The notes: a model not told the origin generated them from the letters alone. Shown: positions 1 to 6,543, numbered from the stretch's first letter. The stretch is 7,348 nucleotides of DNA from DATGHS01 sp035307785 (GCA_035307785.1 DATGHS010000239.1:1-7348); one strand, 5' to 3'. Program-made: numbers and translations.

Positions 1-456
1 AACGCCATCCACGTAGAGGCGGGCGCCTTCCGGAATCCTGATTTCAATTTGCGAGCGCTTTGCCGGGGGCAGCACGGCCGGATTGGCGGGGGCCGGAGGA
101 TAGGGCGGATTGCCCGGCGGGGCGAAGTACGGATTCGCGCCCTCATAAGGGCCGCCATAGCCATAGGGTCCGCAGCCATGGCCCCACATGCCGCCGCCAG
201 CGCCCAGCGGAAAGTAACGCAGCCGCCCGGTCAGCGGATACACCAACGCGCGAGCCGGAAAGGTGCCGAGCCGCAGCGGCCACACAATCACGAGCCGGAA
301 GAACGCCATCGCCGCTCGCTCGCCAAAGGCCGAAGCGCCGTCGCCCCAACCGCCGCCCCAGCCGCCGCCGGCCCAGCCGCAGCTATCGCAACCGCCATGA
401 AATGCGGGCTGCTCAGCCGGGGCCGATAAAGCCAACATCAACAGTGCACTGTACAT
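1..456 (-). CDS. TIGR03000-type planctomycete protein, 3' end missing
   Basis: This reading frame starts at ATG 456-454 and stays open to the left edge, giving 152 codons with no stop. The N-terminus MYSALLMLALSAPAEQPAF is short and hydrophobic with no basic residues before it. A Gly/Trp/Cys-rich stretch (residues about 20-40, with C23 and C26 in CDSC) follows, then a more ordinary segment with hydrophobic patches (about 45-90). Next come a Gly/His/Tyr-rich part (about 88-103) and a Pro/Tyr/Asn-rich linker (about 104-131). The last visible part, reading QIEIRIPEGARLYVDGV, matches the start of the domain called TIGR03000, a short beta-rich domain found in many paralogous planctomycete proteins; its function is unknown. 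An AGGAGA ribosome site 9-10 bases upstream supports the start. A surface or envelope location is an inference. No overlapping frame here looks like a gene. Confidence 0.82.
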   Translation of the reverse strand, partial: MYSALLMLALSAPAEQPAFHGGCDSCGWAGGGWGGGWGDGASAFGERAAMAFFRLVIVWPLRLGTFPARALVYPLTGRLRYFPLGAGGGMWGHGCGPYGYGGPYEGANPYFAPPGNPPYPPAPANPAVLPPAKRSQIEIRIPEGARLYVDGV

Positions 457-465
457 ATTGTTCCC

Positions 466-471
466 TCTCCT
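466..471 (-). promoter_or_regulatory. Ribosome binding site of the TIGR03000-type gene
   Basis: On the minus strand the bases read AGGAGA, followed by GGGAACAAT and then the ATG at 456. It is a near-consensus Shine-Dalgarno site at a normal distance, and it fixes the start of the partial gene at the left edge. Confidence 0.65.
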
Positions 472-535
472 CGTAATGGAGGAAGTTGCCACCGCTTGTT
501 GGTGGAAATCCGGTTAAGAGCTGGGAATGCAATCC

Positions 536-563
536 AGCATAAACCCCGCGAAAACGATTGCAA
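536..563 (-). promoter_or_regulatory. Candidate sigma70-like promoter of the TIGR03000-type gene
   Basis: On the minus strand TTGCAA (563-558) and TATGCT (541-536) are separated by 16 bases. Each matches four of six bases of the -35 and -10 consensus. The implied leader is about 75 bases. This is a match by eye in a region with no gene, so it is only a candidate. Confidence 0.25.
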
Positions 564-670
564 TTGAACTTGGGGAAAAATCGGCGAATCGCGTGAATTA
601 ATGTCTCGCCGTGCCGGATTTGCTTGCCTTTAAGCATCCGCATGTTGTGCCGAATTGCGCGAATGAGCGG

Positions 671-750
671 AAAAACGCGCCGCGTTTCAGATTTCACAAA
701 AACTGTGAATAACCCCTGAAATTCGGTGCCTGGGGTGAAACGCGGCGCGT
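671..750 (-). terminator. Inverted repeat with T-tract, probable Nudix gene terminator
   Basis: The arms ACGCGCCGCGTTTCA (675-689) and TGAAACGCGGCGCGT (736-750) are perfectly complementary over 15 bp. On the minus strand the second arm runs straight into a T-tract (complement of the A's at 671-675), as in a Rho-independent terminator. It lies 66 bases beyond the stop codon of the Nudix gene. The loop is unusually long (46 bases) and contains a smaller hairpin, TTCACA (693-698) with TGTGAA (704-709). TTTCAG (685-690) and CTGAAA (716-721) can also pair, so alternative folds exist. A small palindromic mobile repeat is the other possibility. Confidence 0.55.
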
Positions 751-816
751 CTGGCTACGGGAAAGGTGTGTTTTGGCTGCCGCTGGGCGTATTTTCAGGT
801 GGTGCCAGCAGGCTCA

Positions 817-1266
817 TTACTTGGGCTGTCGATAGCGCTTGCGCGCAAGCGCAAGGATGTCCGCATGGTCGAAAGCCAGCGGCGGCAGGGCACGCAGGTC
901 GTGCCAGCCCCAGTTCGCGGCGTCATCGCCGGCGCGGGGGCGAATCTTGTTCGGATTGATCAGCGCCAGAAAGGCAATCGAGACCGTCCAGCCGCGCGGA
1001 TCGCGGCCGGGTTCACCGAAGGTGTGAAGTTGCTCGAGCCTCTTCACTTCGACGCCCGTTTCTTCGCGCAATTCGCGCCGTGCCGCGCGCTCCGGCGCTT
1101 CGTCTTCGTCGACGAACCCGCCCGGCAACGCCCAGCAACCGGCGAAAGGCTCATCGCGGCGCTGAATCAATAGCACCCGCGGCCGCTTTTCCTTAGTGAT
1201 GAGCACCAAGTCCACGGTTAACGCGGGCCGGGGGTAGTCGTAGCAGTGCTTTTTCTTGCGGGACAT
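817..1266 (-). CDS. Nudix hydrolase, ADP-ribose pyrophosphatase-like
   Basis: The 149-residue protein carries a complete Nudix box at residues 50-72: G50, E56, R64, E65, E68, E69 and G71 all sit in the G-x5-E-x7-RE-x2-EE-x-G pattern. This motif binds the metal that hydrolyses nucleoside diphosphates linked to another group. Residues 45-50 (WALPGG) and a later segment reading FGEPGRDPRGWTVSIAFLAL resemble the COG1051 branch (ADP-ribose pyrophosphatase and relatives), but the substrate cannot be read from sequence; 8-oxo-dGTP or another nucleotide is possible. No signal peptide is seen, so it should be cytoplasmic. I chose the ATG at 1266 because the open frame upstream (to 1455) lies inside the CHAT gene and is unlike any Nudix N-terminus. 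The gene begins 16 bp after the CHAT stop codon, suggesting one transcript. No clear Shine-Dalgarno site precedes it. Confidence 0.9.
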   Translation of the reverse strand: MSRKKKHCYDYPRPALTVDLVLITKEKRPRVLLIQRRDEPFAGCWALPGGFVDEDEAPERAARRELREETGVEVKRLEQLHTFGEPGRDPRGWTVSIAFLALINPNKIRPRAGDDAANWGWHDLRALPPLAFDHADILALARKRYRQPK

Positions 1267-1282
1267 GTTGGTTTGTAGTTTA

Positions 1283-3952
1283 TCATTTCCCCACACCGGA
1301 CAGAACAAATGCGGCCCAAAGCTTGGTGTCGGCCCGCAATGCTGTTTGCGGTTTCGCCGAATCGGCCTTTGCCAAGTTCTCCGGCGAATTCGCCGGTTTG
1401 AGTATCGGCGCCCCGCGGTCTCTCCTGAATGCGGCGATAAGCTCTGGGTGATCAATAAGGTCCGGGTGATGAAAGATGGTCAGTTGCGCTTCCCGCAGTG
1501 CTTCGATAGGCGGCTTTTTTTTGATCCACAACTCGTGATAGAACTTAGTCATGAGAGCAACCGCTGAGCGGTCATTGACGTTCCAGAGCGAAGCAATCAC
1601 GTTGGGGCAGCCGGCAAGGTGGAATGCACGAGTCAAACCGTAAACGCCCTCGCTATTGGTCGGGTCGCCCAGCCCGGACTCACAGGCGGAGAGCACGCAT
1701 AAGTGCAGATTCTCCAAGGGAAGGTCGGCGATTCGCAATCCCGTGATGATACCCGAGTTTTCGGAACTCGGCTGATTGGCCCCCGCCAGCGCCAGACCAT
1801 GGAAAGCCAAGGGGTTCAGACCGGCAACCAAGGGCTGAGTTGAACGATCCGCTACAAACTCCCAATTCTGCAACTGGCGGCGAGCGCGCTGGCGCTCCTT
1901 CGCCAATTCCGCGCCGTTGTAGAAGCCGTGCGTGGCCAAATGCGCAAACTGAACTTTGGGCAAATTCGCGATCAGGGCTGCTCCGGTGGCTTCATTGCCC
2001 GATAGCAATACGACTTTGCGGTCACCAGCCAGCGTCCGGATTTGCTGTATCTCGGCCGCGGTTCCGGGCAGGGCTTGGTATGGAATCGCGCCGGAATTGT
2101 TGCGGGGACCGTAATTCACGTCGCCGACAATCAGTGCCCCTGCACTATTTTCGATTCGACGCGATTGCGATGTGATATTTTCCAGCAGAAACGAGCCGTG
2201 CGGGACTACGGCAATGCCACCCTCGAATTCCTCCAGCAGTAAATTGCCCGGTTTCACGCCGGAGAGAGCGACCCAGGGCAAACCGGCCAGATCGCCATCC
2301 GGCGAGATGTAAACCGTTTGCGTTCCGCCCGGCAAGGCTTTCGCCACGGGATGCCAAACCAGCCGCGCGACGGCCGAGGGATCCGCCGGCCGGCGTGATT
2401 CGATGGCGCTTCGCCACACGCCCAGCGCGACTTCAATCGTCTTGGCCGGGCCCAACTCGATTCGGCGAACCGGCTGACCGGGAGCCAGTACAAAGGCCAC
2501 ATAAGAAAGGAGCGGCTGACCCAGTAGTTTTCGTAAATGCGATGGCTGCGGTTCGGTCTGGTTATAGACGAAATAATCTACAAAGGCAGTACCAGGCGGA
2601 AGCGCCTTAATCAGATCAGCAGGCGCGCACCGGTCCCGCTGCCTTTGCCGGCCGAAGGCCGTCAGCGCTTGCGCCAACTCACGCTCGAGCGCGTCCCGTT
2701 CATCGGACAATACCCGGAGCTGCCGGTCGCGCTCTTCGACGCTTAGCAAATTCGATCGCAGCAAGTCTTCGATGTTACGGCGCACCTCGCGCAGCCGGGT
2801 CAAGCGCGCTTCCTGTTCGGTGCCGGTGGCGCGCAATTGGGCCGCGCGGCGCTCCAGCACGCGCGTAACCGCCGCCTTGGTATCCCACACCACTCGATAA
2901 GCCGCGTCTTCCTGGCCGGGAACCGCTCTCGCCGCTGAAAGATAATTGTCGCGCACCGCGGGGGTGGCGCGCAGTATCGCCAAGGCATCATCCTCCGACG
3001 CAACGGCGATGGCCCGATCGGTGAGTTCGCGAAGGATCGCGGTCGCTCGCTCCAGGTGTGGCAAGGCTGGCCCGGGTTCGCCGGTCCTTAGTAACAATGA
3101 GCCAAGGGCATTCGACATAAACGCTCGCTCGCCAAGGACGTCCGCACGTCTTACATCGGGAAATAGCGTTTGGTTCATGGCCAGCGCTTCTTCATATCGC
3201 GGTCGTGCGTCCGTCGGCCGGGCAAGACCGTCGAGATCGGCTGCAAGATTATGCAGGGCGCGAATTAAGTCACGGTGGCCGTCGGGGTACTTCGATTTTG
3301 GATACAACGCGCGCGTTTTCTCCAGCGCTTCCTCGAAATAGGGAAGCGCTTCGGCGTATCGTCCGGCGGCATGCAGGAAAAAGCCAACTTGATTGACGCT
3401 GCCGGCGAGATCTCTATCTCGCTCGGCGCTTTTGGACTCCGAATGCAATTTCCGCGACATCTCGAGGGCCTGCTTGGCGTACTGGATTGCCTTTTCCGGT
3501 GCACCCATCGCCCAAACTATCATGCTTAAGGCGTGGAGGCCTTCGGCAATTTCGGGATGGCCGTTTGGGTATTTTGACGTCGGGTGCAATTTCTGCTGCA
3601 TGTCCAAAGCTTGCTCCGCGCATGGCAGTCCTTTCTCAGGCGAGCGAAGCTCATACCAGAGCCAAACCAGATCGTCCAGAACATGGGCCAAGTCGAGATG
3701 GCCGTTGGGGTATTTTTCCTTGGTGTAGACGCCCTCCAGGATTCGAAGGGCTTCGGTTTCTTTGCGAAGCGCCTCGGCAAATTTTTCGTTGTCATGGAGG
3801 AATCTTCCTTCTACTCGAAGTCTCTTAGCATGTTCGGCCAACTTCTGCCCTTCAGGAGTGAGTTCCGGCGGCTTCGGCTCTTGGGCGAACGCACACGGCA
3901 ACGCGCCAGCTAGCAACAGCAGCGCAATCAGCGGGCGACGGATAGGCGACAT
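1283..3952 (-). CDS. Secreted TPR-CHAT domain protein, caspase-like peptidase fold
   Basis: This 889-residue protein has a Sec signal peptide (basic MSPIRR, hydrophobic core, likely cut after AFA at residue 23). The cysteine at residue 20 follows a proline and does not form a lipobox. Residues about 46-300 are tetratricopeptide-like repeats; a KYPNGH-type motif recurs every 47 residues at 80, 127 and 221, with a degenerate copy at 174. Residues about 375-435 are charged and probably coiled coil. The C-terminal CHAT domain (about 590-885) keeps the expected catalytic pair, H675 in HLATHGF and C757 in LSACESGLG. The family motifs SLWNVNDRSAVALM and WAAFVLSG follow. CHAT proteins are clan CD cysteine peptidases; the substrate here is unknown. 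The signal peptide puts it outside the cytoplasmic membrane. A GAGG site 7 bases upstream supports the start. It lies downstream of a DUF4384-like membrane protein and just upstream of a Nudix gene. Confidence 0.93.
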   Translation of the reverse strand: MSPIRRPLIALLLLAGALPCAFAQEPKPPELTPEGQKLAEHAKRLRVEGRFLHDNEKFAEALRKETEALRILEGVYTKEKYPNGHLDLAHVLDDLVWLWYELRSPEKGLPCAEQALDMQQKLHPTSKYPNGHPEIAEGLHALSMIVWAMGAPEKAIQYAKQALEMSRKLHSESKSAERDRDLAGSVNQVGFFLHAAGRYAEALPYFEEALEKTRALYPKSKYPDGHRDLIRALHNLAADLDGLARPTDARPRYEEALAMNQTLFPDVRRADVLGERAFMSNALGSLLLRTGEPGPALPHLERATAILRELTDRAIAVASEDDALAILRATPAVRDNYLSAARAVPGQEDAAYRVVWDTKAAVTRVLERRAAQLRATGTEQEARLTRLREVRRNIEDLLRSNLLSVEERDRQLRVLSDERDALERELAQALTAFGRQRQRDRCAPADLIKALPPGTAFVDYFVYNQTEPQPSHLRKLLGQPLLSYVAFVLAPGQPVRRIELGPAKTIEVALGVWRSAIESRRPADPSAVARLVWHPVAKALPGGTQTVYISPDGDLAGLPWVALSGVKPGNLLLEEFEGGIAVVPHGSFLLENITSQSRRIENSAGALIVGDVNYGPRNNSGAIPYQALPGTAAEIQQIRTLAGDRKVVLLSGNEATGAALIANLPKVQFAHLATHGFYNGAELAKERQRARRQLQNWEFVADRSTQPLVAGLNPLAFHGLALAGANQPSSENSGIITGLRIADLPLENLHLCVLSACESGLGDPTNSEGVYGLTRAFHLAGCPNVIASLWNVNDRSAVALMTKFYHELWIKKKPPIEALREAQLTIFHHPDLIDHPELIAAFRRDRGAPILKPANSPENLAKADSAKPQTALRADTKLWAAFVLSGVGK
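3158..3817 (-). repeat. 47-codon (141-bp) tandem repeats coding for TPR-like units
   Basis: Within the CHAT gene, codons for K-Y-P-N/D-G-H recur at 3715-3698, 3574-3557 and 3292-3275. The site between, 3433-3416, is degenerate and reads K-S-A-E-R-D. The spacing is exactly 47 codons each time. Each unit contains an A-x-x-Y/C-x-x-x-A-L pattern typical of the second helix of TPR units. The outer limits are approximate. Confidence 0.7.
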
Positions 3953-3985
3953 GACTGCACCTCGTGGAAATTATCGTCGCAGAAA

Positions 3986-4017
3986 CCCGCAGGCCCGAAG
4001 ACTCCCCTGCGGGCCTG
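3986..4017 (-). terminator. GC-rich hairpin between the DUF4384-like and CHAT genes
   Basis: CCCGCAGG (3986-3993) pairs perfectly with CCTGCGGG (4006-4013), and on the minus strand the stem is followed by TTTCT. A second register, CAGGCCCG (3990-3997) with CGGGCCTG (4010-4017), is equally perfect and excludes the first. It sits 8 bases past the stop codon of the upstream gene and 33 bases before the CHAT start. The T-tract is short, so it may be a leaky terminator or attenuator between the two genes rather than a full stop. Confidence 0.5.
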
Positions 4018-4025
4018 TACTTGAT

Positions 4026-5261
4026 TCACTCCTCCTGCACCGAGAAGCACACCGCCCGGCTGTAGGGAAATTCCGGCTTCAGCTTTTCCTTCAGCAGATT
4101 TTGCAAGTACAACGTCGGGTCGCCGGGGTCCATGATGCGTTTGGCGTTGATGGCACCCCGGTCGGGTTCGTCGCGTACCAGTTCGCCGTTTTCGAACCAG
4201 ACGGCGACCTTTGGTATTTCTCCCCCTCTGACCATCCGCACCTTAGCGGGCTTCGGTAGGCCTGTGAACAGTGCCGCCATGTTTCTGTCCTGCGGCCAGG
4301 GTTCTTCGCGCGCCAGCAGGATCAACGACTCGACGCCTGACGGGCCAGGGTCCATGTGCACCGGCAAGCCACTCGTGTTCTCCGGCCAACTCAGGCGGTC
4401 GCGCTTTTTCTGCTCGGTGGGGAGCTTGTCCCAGCGGTGGTCCTGCCAAGGATAGACGGGCGAAACCGACCCGCCGGCATCGAGCCAGACAATGTACATG
4501 TACGCGGGCCGGTTCAGTTCGGCTTCAATGCGCAGCCCGTCGCCCTTGTTGGTTTTGCTTTTCGGCCCCTGAAGCGGCAGCACTCCGCTCTGATGCAAGC
4601 GCTTGCCCATGCGCTCCGGGTTGCCTTTTTCCCAAACGAGAATGTCGATGGAGCCTTTGAGCGGCCGCTCACCTTCGTTTCCCGGTCCAACGGTGGCAAC
4701 CGTGCCGCGCCGAGAAACGCTTCCAAACCACCAGTACGCTGCCCCGGCCGCAATCAGGAGGGAGAACGCGACGGCTACACTGCAACCGGCGCTCTTCACG
4801 AATACGTCCGCCGAAAACTTCTTTGGCTTGCGCTTTGGAACGCGCGCTTCCGCGCTTGAGGTGGTAGCGCCGTAAGGTCGCTCCCCGTAGCACTGCAAAT
4901 ACCAATCCAGAATCACGCACAGATCATCCAGCACCCGGGCGGCATCGCTGGCTTCCACGCGCTCACCGTGTGGGCCCAGGTTGCCCATGTCGCGGATGGC
5001 GTTCATCCGCGACAGGATCCGGCGGTCGAGCTTGCGCGTGAATTGGTTGTCGTTCAGAATCTCGCCGAGCAGCGGCTTGCGCGGTTCCGTTCCCATTTCG
5101 CGCTTGAACACTTCGATCAGCAGCTTTTCCATGACGATGCGCGATTTCGTGAGCGAACTGGCAGCATCGGGCTCGACGTATTCGCAAGCAAGCTGAATGT
5201 CTTCCGAGTATGCGGGAAGAGCTTGGAGAAACGGCCGGACTTTGCGGTCGAGGTCTTGCAT
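4026..5261 (-). CDS. Membrane protein with DUF4145-like and DUF4384-like domains
   Basis: The protein has 411 residues. Residues about 30-125 resemble DUF4145: a helix with S-x-x-K-S-R-I-V-M-E-K-L-L near 36-48, then R88-A-I-R-D-M-G-N-L-G-P-H-G and a final helix reading LDDLCVILDWYL. DUF4145 occurs in many multi-domain proteins and its role is not settled. A basic stretch (VPKRKPKKF, 141-149) precedes one hydrophobic span at about 157-180, which predicts the N-terminal domain inside and the rest outside the membrane. Residues about 235-320 resemble DUF4384, with the pattern RPAYMYIVWLDAGGSVSPVYPW and later LILLAREEPWP. DUF4384 is often linked to caspase-like peptidases, and a CHAT gene follows in the same direction after 73 bp. 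The bases before the ATG are pyrimidine-rich (TCTCCCACC), so no Shine-Dalgarno site is seen. Domain names rest on pattern recognition only. Confidence 0.82.
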   Translation of the reverse strand: MQDLDRKVRPFLQALPAYSEDIQLACEYVEPDAASSLTKSRIVMEKLLIEVFKREMGTEPRKPLLGEILNDNQFTRKLDRRILSRMNAIRDMGNLGPHGERVEASDAARVLDDLCVILDWYLQCYGERPYGATTSSAEARVPKRKPKKFSADVFVKSAGCSVAVAFSLLIAAGAAYWWFGSVSRRGTVATVGPGNEGERPLKGSIDILVWEKGNPERMGKRLHQSGVLPLQGPKSKTNKGDGLRIEAELNRPAYMYIVWLDAGGSVSPVYPWQDHRWDKLPTEQKKRDRLSWPENTSGLPVHMDPGPSGVESLILLAREEPWPQDRNMAALFTGLPKPAKVRMVRGGEIPKVAVWFENGELVRDEPDRGAINAKRIMDPGDPTLYLQNLLKEKLKPEFPYSRAVCFSVQEE

Positions 5262-5298
5262 GGTGGGAGACTGCTTTGAGGTCTATCGTGGCATCGAG

Positions 5299-5329
5299 AT
5301 TGTACCGGAAGCTGGAACAATGTGTCCAA
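5299..5329 (-). promoter_or_regulatory. Candidate promoter of the DUF4145/DUF4384-like gene
   Basis: On the minus strand TTGGAC (5329-5324) and TACAAT (5304-5299) stand 19 bases apart, each five of six bases from consensus, about 37 bases ahead of the ATG. The spacer is longer than the usual 17, so this is a candidate only. Confidence 0.35.
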
Positions 5330-5343
5330 GAAAATGTTGCGTG

Positions 5344-5372
5344 TTGTAGTTCCCGCGCCAACCCTATAAACT
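5344..5372 (+). promoter_or_regulatory. Candidate promoter of the toroid protein gene
   Basis: TTGTAG (5344-5349) lies 15 bases before TATAAA (5365-5370), or 17 bases before the overlapping TAAACT (5367-5372). The leader to the ATG at 5443 would be about 65-70 bases. It is the only AT-rich -10-like element in the divergent gap on this strand. Confidence 0.3.
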
Positions 5373-5430
5373 GTGAGTTATCTGCCGGTGGTTCGTCTAT
5401 TCTTTGTCGTTCCCCCACGTTCTCATTATT

Positions 5431-5435
5431 GGGAG
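5431..5435 (+). promoter_or_regulatory. Ribosome binding site that selects ATG 5443
   Basis: GGGAG lies 7 bases before the ATG at 5443. It favours that start over an in-frame TTG at 5404, which has no such site and would bury the signal peptide 13 residues in. Confidence 0.6.
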
Positions 5436-5442
5436 TGTGCAA

Positions 5443-6537
5443 ATGAACTGGCGGTTTGTCGTTGCGGCGTGCGCCTTTTTGTTGGTCTTGAGCCTCGGCC
5501 AGCGTTCGGCGCGGGCGGAAGAGCTTCCCGATGACGTCCAGAAGTCCGTCGATAAGGGCCTCGACTGGCTGGCCCGGACGCAGAACCGCGATGGGCATTG
5601 GGACGCCAACGGCCAGTACCCCACAACAATGACCGGTCTGGGCGGCATGTGCTTCCTAATGGAAGGGAGCACCCTGCGTGAAGGCCGCTACGCCGATAAC
5701 ATTCGCCGGGCGGTTGATTGGTGCATGGAGCGGGCCCAGCCGAACGGCCTGATTGGCAACCCCAATAATCCGACGGAAGCCGGGCGTTACATGTACGGCC
5801 ACGGCTTCTGCATGCTCTTTTTGGCCAGTGCTTACGGGGAAGAAGAAGACAACGACCGCCGCAAGAAGCTCGAAAAGATCCTCACCAAGGCCGTTGAGTT
5901 TTCCGGCAAGGCACAGACCGACCGGGGCGGCTATGGCTATGTGTCCGCGGCCGACGGCGGCGGGTTCGACGAAGGCTCGGTCACGGTCACGCAACTTCAG
6001 GGGCTGCGAGCGGCGAAGAATGCCGGGATCGTGGTGCCGAAGTCGATCATCGACAAGTCGATGAAGTACCTGTCGGATTGCACCACCGAGCGTGGCGGTA
6101 TTATCTATAGTCTCGCCCACGGCGGCGCCATTGCGGGGCAAGAGCGGCCGGCCCTCACCGTGGCGGCCATTGCCAGTTCGTTCAGTGCCGGCAACTACGA
6201 CAACAAGCTGGCCCGCAAGTGGTTCGGCTACTGCAAGAACTTCATCGGCATCGGCGGCAATCGCATGGGGCACGATGAATACATGCATTACTACTATGCC
6301 CAGGCGCTGTATATGCTGGGCGACGATGGCTATGCCAAGTTCTTCCCGGAAGACAAGAACACGAAAGAATATCTGAACTGGAGCAAGTACCGCAAAGAGA
6401 TGCACAACTTCCTGCTCAAATCGCAAGCCGGCGACGGCAGCTGGGGCGGCGGTTACATCGGCAACCACTTTGCCACCTGCGTGTACCTGACGATCTTGCA
6501 ACTGGATAACGGCACGTTGCCGATTTACCAAAGATGA
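5443..6537 (+). CDS. Secreted prenyltransferase/squalene-oxidase repeat protein
   Basis: The 364-residue protein begins with a Sec signal peptide (MNWR, hydrophobic core, likely cut after ARA at residue 25). The mature part is made of repeats of the alpha/alpha-toroid type seen in squalene-hopene cyclases and protein prenyltransferases. QW-like turns are visible at residues 47-53 (QNRDGHW) and 328-334 (QAGDGSW), with weaker ones near 161-166 (RGGYGY) and 217-222. The C-terminus (FATCVYLTILQL then LPIYQR) resembles a group of planctomycete proteins annotated only by this fold. I see no DxDD motif, the catalytic acid of squalene-hopene cyclases, and the length is about half that of those enzymes, so cyclase activity is unlikely. 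A binding or envelope role is possible but unproven. It is transcribed divergently from the DUF4384-like gene and lies just upstream of a MoxR ATPase gene. Confidence 0.88.
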   Translation: MNWRFVVAACAFLLVLSLGQRSARAEELPDDVQKSVDKGLDWLARTQNRDGHWDANGQYPTTMTGLGGMCFLMEGSTLREGRYADNIRRAVDWCMERAQPNGLIGNPNNPTEAGRYMYGHGFCMLFLASAYGEEEDNDRRKKLEKILTKAVEFSGKAQTDRGGYGYVSAADGGGFDEGSVTVTQLQGLRAAKNAGIVVPKSIIDKSMKYLSDCTTERGGIIYSLAHGGAIAGQERPALTVAAIASSFSAGNYDNKLARKWFGYCKNFIGIGGNRMGHDEYMHYYYAQALYMLGDDGYAKFFPEDKNTKEYLNWSKYRKEMHNFLLKSQAGDGSWGGGYIGNHFATCVYLTILQLDNGTLPIYQR

Positions 6538-6543
6538 GTTTCG

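Larger units (their letters stand above)
457..816. other. Non-coding stretch between two minus-strand genes
   Basis: These 360 bases hold no gene I can support. The left part is the leader and possible promoter of the TIGR03000-type gene. The part from about 671 to 750 is a long inverted repeat that fits a terminator for the Nudix gene reading in from the right. The sequence between them (about 565-670) and between 751 and 816 shows no recognisable motif. A 94-codon open frame on the minus strand (697-413) crosses it but resembles no family and overlaps the start of the neighbouring gene. Confidence 0.6.

Noticed and set aside
413..697. A 94-codon open frame on the minus strand in the gap left of the Nudix gene
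   Set aside because: It overlaps the start of the TIGR03000-type gene in another frame, crosses its ribosome site and candidate promoter, and resembles no family.
1267..1455. A longer Nudix protein starting at 1455
   Set aside because: The extra 63 residues lie inside the CHAT coding region, are Arg-rich shadow sequence and do not look like a Nudix N-terminus.
3158..3817. Regularly spaced repeats that could suggest a CRISPR array
   Set aside because: The period is 141 bp and matches 47 codons of TPR-like protein repeats in a continuous reading frame.
1283..3952. CRISPR-linked (Craspase-type) or gasdermin-activating CHAT defence protease
   Set aside because: The signal peptide exports it, and no CRISPR array, Cas gene or gasdermin-like gene is seen in the window.
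3762..4259. A 165-codon plus-strand open frame spanning the CHAT start and the end of the DUF4384-like gene
   Set aside because: It runs antisense through two well-supported genes and a hairpin, with no recognisable product.
5404..5442. A TTG start 13 codons before the toroid gene ATG
   Set aside because: There is a good GGGAG site before ATG 5443 and the signal peptide begins exactly there.
5443..6537. Squalene-hopene cyclase (shc)
   Set aside because: It is about half the length, has a signal peptide and lacks the DxDD motif.
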